Positions 5,139-9,739 of a stretch of DNA of 9,739 nt are shown piece after piece. Within the stretch, counting starts at the first letter, position 1, and the number at the start of each line of letters is the position of its first letter. The notes beneath the pieces are model-generated. The model saw nothing but the letters and a program-made list of their open reading frames with translations. It was not told the origin of the DNA and ran no database searches. Both the position numbers and the translations under genes were made by a program. The stretch is from DATDRS01 sp035291605 (lineage in GTDB: Bacteria; Chloroflexota; Anaerolineae; Anaerolineales; UBA6663), in contig DATDRS010000023.1 of assembly GCA_035291605.1 (NCBI GenBank), positions 1 through 9,739 on the forward strand. The letters are read 5' to 3'.

Positions 5139-6461
5139 CTGACTCACTGCACTCTCCAACAGAGTCCGCCCAACCCTCGCCGCCTCCTCCACATCCCCCT
5201 CCTCCAGCAGCACCGCCACCGCGTAGCGCGAATCGGTGAACGGCGCAAAGCCGCTGAACCACGCCAGCATTTTGCCCTCGGCCCCGGCGAGGGCGATGGC
5301 CTGATGACCATTGGGCATAAGGGCCTTGACCTGGTCGGCGTGTTCCTGCGCGAGGGCGGCAATCGGGTGGGAGAGCGAGGGGAGGGAGCGCCACGACCCA
5401 TCAGGGCTTTGCTCGGCGGTGAGGAGATGTGGCGCGGGGAGCGCGCCCTGCCGCGCAATCGCCGAAACTGCGAGGGCTAGATGTAAGGGCGTGATGTTGA
5501 GCGCGCCCTGACCAATGGCGGCAATCGGCGCTTCGGAGGTCAAATTGGAATGGGGCGAGGCGGTTGTGGGGATGACGATGGCAGGCGCTTCATAAAAGCG
5601 AAAGTCTCTGAAGAGCTGGTCGAGGGCGCGGCCCCCGAGTTGGCCGCCCAAATCCGCGAAGGGCCACGGGCAGCCGCGTTGAAAAGCCTCGGCGAGGGTG
5701 ATTTCTTGCGAGCCGGGGTCGGAGAGGCATCTAAGCGTCAGGTCGCCCGCACCTACCTGCGCCGTCGCCGATAGAAAGGGCGCGTTCACCTCGGCCAGCC
5801 CGGCCCGGAGCGCGGCGGCGAGGATGACGGGCTGCAATGCGCCGCCCGGCTGGTAGAGCCCGAACGTCGCGCGGTTCAACAGCGGGGCGCGGGGATCGTC
5901 TACGAGGGATGGCCACTCGGCTTCGAGGTGGTTGGCGTCATAGGTGGGGTGCGAGGCGAGCGCGAGAATCTCGCCCGTGATCGCATCCAGCAGTACCACC
6001 GCCCCGGCCTGGTCGCCTAAAAGGGAATCGGCAGTCGTTTGAAGACGGATGTCAATCGAAAGGCGCACGTCGCGTCCGGGCAGGGAAACGCCCAGCAGGT
6101 CAGCCTGCCACAGGTCGAGGGCATCATGCCCCGCGTCGCCGTGCAACACGGAATCGGCAACCGCCTCGACCCCGGCCAGACCGTAAAACGCGGAGACGTA
6201 GCCGAGCACTGGCGCCAGGGCCGGGTACGGGTAATGGCGCTCGAACTCACCCGGCGGGCCGCTGGACTCCGCCAGCGCCGCGCCATTCCGGTCGTAAATC
6301 GTCCCGCGCCGGATGCGCCGCTCGATCAGGATGCGCCGGGGGTTGTCAGCCCGCGCGGTCAGGGCCTCGCGCCGGACGAATCCCCAGTAGCCGCCGGTGA
6401 GTGCGACCAGGAAAAACGTGGCGGCGAAGGCGAGGGCGAGGCGGTGGAGTTGAGGAGTCAT
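5130..6461 (-). CDS. pbpA: class B PBP homologue lacking all transpeptidase catalytic motifs
   Basis: A 443-aa homologue of PbpA/PBP2-type monofunctional transpeptidases, with one N-terminal membrane anchor (about residues 7-28) and the rest outside the membrane. Class B landmarks are present: RGTIYDRNGAALAES (52-66), a short dimerisation region with VLGYVSAFYGLAGVEA (85-100), VRLSIDIRLQ (132-141), GAVVLLDAITGEILALAS (153-170), PLLNRATFGLYQPG (193-206), IGQGALNITPLHLA (316-329) and AWFSGFAP (400-407). The catalytic positions are replaced: SxxK reads GALQ (207-210), SxN reads GCP (263-265), and KTGTAE reads ALAGAE (390-395). It should therefore be unable to acylate or bind beta-lactams. The ATG overlaps the rodA stop by 4 nt (ATGA), so translation is coupled. 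The frame is intact and conserved outside the active site, which argues for a retained non-catalytic role, for example activating RodA. Confidence 0.9.
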   Translation of the reverse strand: MTPQLHRLALAFAATFFLVALTGGYWGFVRREALTARADNPRRILIERRIRRGTIYDRNGAALAESSGPPGEFERHYPYPALAPVLGYVSAFYGLAGVEAVADSVLHGDAGHDALDLWQADLLGVSLPGRDVRLSIDIRLQTTADSLLGDQAGAVVLLDAITGEILALASHPTYDANHLEAEWPSLVDDPRAPLLNRATFGLYQPGGALQPVILAAALRAGLAEVNAPFLSATAQVGAGDLTLRCLSDPGSQEITLAEAFQRGCPWPFADLGGQLGGRALDQLFRDFRFYEAPAIVIPTTASPHSNLTSEAPIAAIGQGALNITPLHLALAVSAIARQGALPAPHLLTAEQSPDGSWRSLPSLSHPIAALAQEHADQVKALMPNGHQAIALAGAEGKMLAWFSGFAPFTDSRYAVAVLLEEGDVEEAARVGRTLLESAVSQRP

Positions 6462-7813
6462 GCCCTGCTCGACAATCTAAGCAATAAGCCCACCATAATG
6501 AAGTGCGTCAGAAGCGACGACCCTCCGTAACTCATGAATGGCAGGGTGAGGCCGGTGAGGGGGACGAGCTTGACCACACCGCCCATGATCATCAGCGCCT
6601 GCAGGCCGACGAGCGCGATGAGGCCGCCGGCCAGGAGTTGCTCGAACGTCCCCCTGGCCTGCAGCGCGATGCGGAACCCCCGGAAGACGACAACGCCCAG
6701 CAGCCCCACGACCGCGAACAGGCCCAGCAGGCCCCACTCCTCGGCGAGCGCGGCGAAGATAAAATCCGAGTGGGCGACCGGGATCAGCGTCGGCGCGCCG
6801 AGGCCCGGCCCGCGGCCCAGCAGCCCCCCTGCGGCGACGGCGATGAGCGACTGCACGATTTGGTACGACCGCCCGGATGGATCAGCCCACGGATTCCACC
6901 ATGCCTCCACGCGCACGCGCACGACGTCGAACAGGTAATAACCGAGGACCGCGCCGAGGATAAGCAAGGCCGCTCCGGCGAGCAGGTAAGCCGTCCGGCC
7001 CGAAGCCAGATAGAGCATGATCAGGAAGACGGCGAAGAAGAGCGTGCTCATGCCGAGGTCGCGCTGGGAGATGAGGATGACAATGGAGAAACCCCACATG
7101 AGGAGGAGGGGGAGGAAATAGGCGAGAGTGGTGCGGAGGTTGGAAAGTGGAAGGTGGAAGTCAGAAGTCGGAGAGTGGGAATCAGAGAATGGAGACCGCA
7201 TAGCGCCCCCGTGTTGGAAGAGTTGCTCGCGTTTATCGGCGAGGTAGGCGGCGAGGAAGGCGACCAGCAGGAGTTTGAGGACCTCGGCCGGCTGCAGGTA
7301 GACGCCGCAGCAGCCCAGCCACAGGCGCTCGCCGAAACCGGATGGATTCACGCCGAAGACGAAGGTCAGCGCGGTGAGCGCCAGGCCGCCGAGGAGCCAG
7401 GTGTAGCGATAACGGCGCAGCCACCGCAGGTCGCCAGGCAGCCACGTCACGCCGATCATCGCCGCCGTGGAGACGACGAGCCAGATCGTCTGGCGCAGGC
7501 CGAAAACGGGGGCGAGACGCCAGATGACCGCCATCCCCCAGCCGGTGATCAGGTAAACGAGGGGCAGCAGGTAGGGATCGTGGTCTGGCAGGGCGCGGCG
7601 CACGGCCCAGGCGGCGGCAGCGGCGCAAATCACCCAGGCAAAGGCAAAGCCGAAAATCCCAAACCCCAAATCCCAAACCCTAAAACTCAGGCGCCACGTG
7701 TTAGCGCGGGCGGAGGGGATGAGGGCGAGAGCGGCTGCCGCCGTCAGCACGAAGCCGGAGGCCAGAGCGAGCAAGACCAACTCGCGGCGGCGGCCCGGTA
7801 AATAGGTGACCAT
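6458..7813 (-). CDS. rodA: FtsW/RodA/SpoVE-family peptidoglycan glycosyltransferase
   Basis: A polytopic membrane protein (451 aa) of the SEDS family, which polymerises lipid II into glycan strands with a class B PBP partner. Family marks include QPAEVLKLLLVAFLAAYLA (174-192), SQRDLGMSTL (249-258), WNPWADPSGRSYQIVQSL (306-323), IPVAHSDFIFAALAEEWG (344-361) with the catalytic Asp at 350, and PFMSYGGSSLL (425-435). Synteny with fha and pbp genes favours RodA over FtsW. The start abuts the mtnP stop (TAA then ATG) and the stop overlaps the pbp start. Two stretches look foreign: residues 43-54 (SFRVWDLGFGIF), between the first two membrane helices, and residues 204-226 (SPFSDSHSPTSDFHLPLS region), in the loop before the QRDLG helix. 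Both are encoded by the degenerate repeats and help explain a length above the usual 370-400 aa. Confidence 0.93.
   Translation of the reverse strand: MVTYLPGRRRELVLLALASGFVLTAAAALALIPSARANTWRLSFRVWDLGFGIFGFAFAWVICAAAAAWAVRRALPDHDPYLLPLVYLITGWGMAVIWRLAPVFGLRQTIWLVVSTAAMIGVTWLPGDLRWLRRYRYTWLLGGLALTALTFVFGVNPSGFGERLWLGCCGVYLQPAEVLKLLLVAFLAAYLADKREQLFQHGGAMRSPFSDSHSPTSDFHLPLSNLRTTLAYFLPLLLMWGFSIVILISQRDLGMSTLFFAVFLIMLYLASGRTAYLLAGAALLILGAVLGYYLFDVVRVRVEAWWNPWADPSGRSYQIVQSLIAVAAGGLLGRGPGLGAPTLIPVAHSDFIFAALAEEWGLLGLFAVVGLLGVVVFRGFRIALQARGTFEQLLAGGLIALVGLQALMIMGGVVKLVPLTGLTLPFMSYGGSSLLTHFIMVGLLLRLSSRA
7137..7198. repeat. degenerate GGAAAGTGGAAGG-family repeat inside rodA
   Basis: Plus strand words TGGAAAGTGG, AAGGTGGAAG, TCAGAAGTCGG, AGAGTGGGAATCAGAG and AATGGAG follow each other without a fixed period. 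The stretch is in frame within rodA and encodes a Ser/Pro/Asp/His-rich hydrophilic insert (about residues 204-226) in an interhelical loop. Its composition contrasts with the flanking codons. Confidence 0.75.
7652..7687 (+). repeat. CCCAAATCCC-family degenerate repeat, copy 2, inside rodA
   Basis: The plus strand reads GAAAATCCCAAACCCC, AAATCCCAAACCC, TAAAAC. Across about 31 bp it differs from the intergenic copy at 2921-2956 at only about three positions. On the minus strand it is translated in frame as the hydrophobic stretch SFRVWDLGFGIF (RodA residues 43-54). Confidence 0.85.
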
Positions 7814-8680
7814 TTACTTCAGATATTGGTCAACCAGCAATTTGACTCGCTCGCGCGTCTCCGCCGGGATGCGGTCGCGCGCGGTGATAAGGGCGTCGGC
7901 GAGCGCCGAGCCGCAGCCGCAGGCGTCGCGCTTGGCCGGAACCGGAACGAGGTTCGCAATCGCCTGCTGGGCCACCGCCGTGTTCTGCGCAAGGATACGG
8001 ATCACCATCTCGACCGTGACAGGGGCTTCGGAGACGTGCCACACATCGTAGTCGGTGACGTGCGCCATGCAGGCGTAGCACATCTCGGCCTCGCGGGCGA
8101 GGAAGGCTTCGGGCGAGGCCGTCATCCCGACCAGGCTCATGCCCCACTTGCGGTAGGTGTTGCTCTCGGCTTTCGTCGAGAAGCGCGGCCCCTCGATGGT
8201 GACGAACGCGCCTCCGCGGTGGACGGTCGCCCCGGTCGCCTGCACCGCCTCGAAGAGCTGCTCGGAGAGAGTCGGGCAGAACGGGTCGGCCGTGCCGACG
8301 TGCACGACCAGGCCGTTCCCGAAGAACGTGCGCTCGCGGCCTTTGGTGTTGTCGTAGATCTGGTCGGGGATGACGATGTGGCCGGGCGCGTAATCCTCGC
8401 GCAGGCTGCCGCACGCGCTCACCGAGACGATGCGCTCGACGCCGAGCATTTTCAGTGCGTAAATGTTCGCGCGGTAGTTGACCTCCGAGGGCGTGATGCG
8501 GTGGCCCTTGCCGTGCCGCGCCAAAAACGCCACGCGCCGCTCGCCCAACGCCCCCACGACAATGGGGTCGCTCGGCTTGCCGAAGGGCGTGGCGAGGCCG
8601 TGTTCTTCAATCTCGCTCAACCCGCTCATGTTGTACAGGCCGGAGCCGCCGATGACGGCGAGGGTGGGGGTGTTGGACAT
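7814..8680 (-). CDS. mtnP: S-methyl-5'-thioadenosine phosphorylase
   Basis: Converts 5'-methylthioadenosine and phosphate to adenine and 5-methylthioribose-1-phosphate, the first step of methionine salvage after polyamine synthesis; cytoplasmic. The 288-aa protein has the PNP/MTAP family 2 landmarks: IGGSGLYNM (10-18), phosphate-binding RHGKGH (55-60), PSEVNYRANIYALK (64-77), SVSACGSL (86-93), FVTIEGPRFSTKAES (159-173), GMTASPEAFLAREAEMCYA (185-203) and VTDYDVW (208-214). Asp 210 and Asp 212 replace the Asn of guanosine-type phosphorylases, favouring adenine nucleosides. A C-terminal Cys-Gly-Cys (254-256) matches the CxC seen in some thermostable archaeal homologues. ATG at 8680 has AAGGAG 7-8 nt upstream. 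It sits between fha genes and rodA, where pstP is found in Actinobacteria, with its stop touching the rodA start. Confidence 0.93.
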   Translation of the reverse strand: MSNTPTLAVIGGSGLYNMSGLSEIEEHGLATPFGKPSDPIVVGALGERRVAFLARHGKGHRITPSEVNYRANIYALKMLGVERIVSVSACGSLREDYAPGHIVIPDQIYDNTKGRERTFFGNGLVVHVGTADPFCPTLSEQLFEAVQATGATVHRGGAFVTIEGPRFSTKAESNTYRKWGMSLVGMTASPEAFLAREAEMCYACMAHVTDYDVWHVSEAPVTVEMVIRILAQNTAVAQQAIANLVPVPAKRDACGCGSALADALITARDRIPAETRERVKLLVDQYLK

Positions 8681-8707
8681 AAATGCTCTCCTTGCGATAG
8701 ATTTTTG

Positions 8708-8750
8708 ATTGCTGATTGTTGAGTGAATGTGTCAATTTCCAATCAGCAAT
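8708..8750. repeat. 11-bp inverted repeat between FHA gene and mtnP
   Basis: ATTGCTGATTG (8708-8718) and CAATCAGCAAT (8740-8750) are perfect complements around a 21-nt loop, immediately after the FHA stop codon. The stem is AT-rich and on the transcribed (minus) side is followed by CAAAAATC and not by a U-run, so it is a poor terminator. It may be an mRNA processing or attenuation hairpin, or another degenerate repeat, since GATTGCTGATTG has the same word-like style as other repeats here. Confidence 0.6.
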
Positions 8751-9188
8751 TCATTCCAATTCCATTTTCAGTTTCACCCTCCCCACGCCGATCACGTCGC
8801 CCGGCACGACAGATGCGGGTTGGGCGATCAGGTCGTTGTTCAGCCGTGTGCCGTTGCGGGAGTTCAGGTCTTCCAGCCACCATTGTCCATCGCGCAGGTG
8901 GAGCAGCGCGTGCTCCAGCGAGGCGGCCTCGTCGGGGATGGTGGCGGTATTGGTCGGCGCGCGGCCCAGCGAGGTCACGGGCATGAGCGGGAAAGCTGCG
9001 CCGGGCGCAAGTTGGGGGCATCTGGATTCGACGACGACCAGCTGGCCCAGGCGGCGTGCGCGGGCGGCGGTCACCTGCGCGGCGGCGCGCACGTCCTGCC
9101 ACAGCATCCAGAACAGCGCGGCCAGGAACCCGTACAGGAGCAAGACGAGCAGCAGACGGAGGAGGAACAGGACGACGATAGGACTCAT
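8751..9188 (-). CDS. membrane-anchored FHA-domain protein (FhaB-like)
   Basis: A 145-aa protein: an N-terminal membrane segment (about residues 4-28, nearly all Leu, Val, Phe and Ala), a basic linker, then one forkhead-associated phosphothreonine-binding domain (about 70-143) in the cytoplasm. FHA residues seen are LGR (74-76), Ser 90 and His 93 (ASLEHALL), and DLNSRNGTRLN (107-117), so phosphopeptide binding should be intact. Size, layout and the Ala-Ser-x-x-His variant resemble mycobacterial FhaB/FipA, a substrate of PknA/PknB acting in cell-wall growth. I chose ATG 9188 because the membrane anchor begins there and it leaves 28 nt after the upstream FHA stop. A start at 9248 would add 20 Pro-rich residues and overlap the previous gene. 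Neither has a good ribosome binding site. Confidence 0.85.
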   Translation of the reverse strand: MSPIVVLFLLRLLLVLLLYGFLAALFWMLWQDVRAAAQVTAARARRLGQLVVVESRCPQLAPGAAFPLMPVTSLGRAPTNTATIPDEAASLEHALLHLRDGQWWLEDLNSRNGTRLNNDLIAQPASVVPGDVIGVGRVKLKMELE

Positions 9189-9216
9189 CGGTCGGGGAGG
9201 GGCCAAATCGGAAAGC

Positions 9217-9739
9217 CTAAGTCCACTCGGAGGGGGACACAAGGACATCAGGCGTCGAGAGGGTTGGGGCTTGGGATTTGGGGTTCGGCGTTTGCAGTTC
9301 GGTTTCCTCTTCGCCGTAGATCACCGACACGCCCGCGAGCGAGATCACGTCGCCCGGCCGCAGCACGCATTCCTGCACGCGCTGGTCGTTGACGAACGTG
9401 CCGCCGGTCGAGCCGAGATCGTAAATCACGTAGCGCCCGAAGCGCAGGCGGAGCTGCGCGTGCGCGCGCGAGATGCGCGAGTCGTCGAGGATGATGTGGT
9501 TGTCAAGCCGCCGTCCGATGCTCACGACCGGCTGGGTGAGCGGGACGGTGCGCTCGCCTTCGAGGATGAGGAACGCGGCCGGCGGGGCGACCGGTTCGCC
9601 TGGGGTAGGGGGCGTCATGCCCTGGGTGAAGCCCGGGTCGGCGGCGCCCTCGGCGTCGGCGGTGATCGCCACGTGGCGCAATTTGAGCGCGGCGTCAGGG
9701 AGGATGAACACTTCGGGGATGGCGGGCAGGGTGATGCTG
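9217..9739 (-). CDS. FHA-domain protein, C-terminal part (FhaA-like; 5' end beyond window)
   Basis: The frame stays open to the right edge of the window, so the gene begins outside. A GTG at 9711-9709 could be mistaken for the start, but in-frame sequence upstream (SITLPAIPEVFILPD) continues naturally. The 174 visible residues comprise the end of an upstream domain, a Pro-rich linker, and an FHA domain with IGR (74-76), SRAHA (90-94) and DLGSTGGTFVN (107-117), the Asn of the usual STNGT being Gly. The arrangement, with an N-terminal domain and C-terminal FHA next to an FhaB-like gene and rodA/pbpA, suggests the actinobacterial FhaA role in regulating peptidoglycan synthesis. The DUF3662 domain expected at its N-terminus would lie outside the window. 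The last 23 residues (from PNPKSQAPT) include a degenerate repeat. Confidence 0.85.
   Translation of the reverse strand, partial: SITLPAIPEVFILPDAALKLRHVAITADAEGAADPGFTQGMTPPTPGEPVAPPAAFLILEGERTVPLTQPVVSIGRRLDNHIILDDSRISRAHAQLRLRFGRYVIYDLGSTGGTFVNDQRVQECVLRPGDVISLAGVSVIYGEEETELQTPNPKSQAPTLSTPDVLVSPSEWT
9261..9286 (-). repeat. CCCAAATCCC-family degenerate repeat, copy 3, inside FHA gene
   Basis: The minus strand reads GAACCCCAAATCCCAAG, CCCCAACCC, sharing the CCCCAAATCCCAARCCC core of the copies at 2921-2956 and 7652-7687 but in the opposite orientation. It is translated in frame as PNPKSQAPT in the C-terminal tail of the FHA protein, after the FHA domain. Confidence 0.75.

Noticed and set aside
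5130..6461. Treating the PBP homologue as a decayed pseudogene
   Set aside because: No frameshift or internal stop, conserved non-catalytic segments, and translational coupling with rodA argue for a maintained gene with altered function.
6503..7801. 432-codon plus-strand open frame opposite rodA
   Set aside because: The minus strand carries the clear SEDS signature; the plus-strand peptide is Glu/Gln/Gly/Arg-rich shadow sequence.
7826..8722. 298-codon plus-strand open frame opposite mtnP
   Set aside because: mtnP motifs are continuous on the minus strand with a good ribosome binding site; this is a mirror frame.
9189..9248. Earlier start (9248) for the membrane-anchored FHA protein
   Set aside because: It would overlap the upstream FHA gene by 32 nt and add a Pro-rich segment before the membrane anchor. 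Not excluded, but less likely than 9188.

Overview
The window is a GC-rich bacterial segment with no RNA genes, CRISPR array or insertion sequence. It most likely comes from a member of the Chloroflexota (Anaerolineae or a relative). That placement is inferred from three things: the secreted protein has the domain style and LPL-type C-terminal tail I associate with that phylum; short degenerate A/C- or G/A-rich repeats are scattered in and between genes; and the fha-fha-rodA-pbpA gene order occurs outside the Actinobacteria. I could not run a database search.

Layout, left to right. (1) Positions 1-1040, minus strand: the N-terminal 346 codons of alanyl-tRNA synthetase, cut by the window edge. 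(2) Positions 1041-1280: a divergent promoter region filled with two kinds of degenerate tandem words, with a TATAAT box facing each way. (3) Positions 1281-2504, plus strand: complete tyrosyl-tRNA synthetase. (4) Positions 2505-3423: a region of visibly lower GC holding a 3' gene fragment coupled to an unidentified 93-aa gene, a long noncoding stretch with a large palindrome, and a leader full of hairpins that ends in a terminator-like stem. (5) Positions 3424-5100, plus strand: a secreted seven-repeat RCC1-type beta-propeller protein. (6) A 15-bp-arm hairpin at 5106-5138 lies between convergent genes and contains the stop codon of the next one.

(7) Positions 5130-9739, minus strand, transcribed right to left: a tight cluster of an FHA-domain protein (partial), a membrane-anchored FHA protein, S-methyl-5'-thioadenosine phosphorylase, a FtsW/RodA glycosyltransferase and a class B PBP homologue. 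Apart from the phosphorylase this matches the actinobacterial fhaA-fhaB-pstP-rodA-pbpA locus for cell-wall elongation and its phosphorylation control. mtnP occupies the place where pstP would be expected.

The most notable observation is that the PBP homologue keeps the class B fold signatures but has lost all three catalytic transpeptidase motifs, while its RodA partner keeps its catalytic Asp. It therefore looks like a pseudo-transpeptidase that could act as a scaffold or activator of RodA. Second are the degenerate repeats, which have entered coding sequence in frame (twice in RodA, once in the FHA protein). Third is the structured leader before the RCC1 gene.
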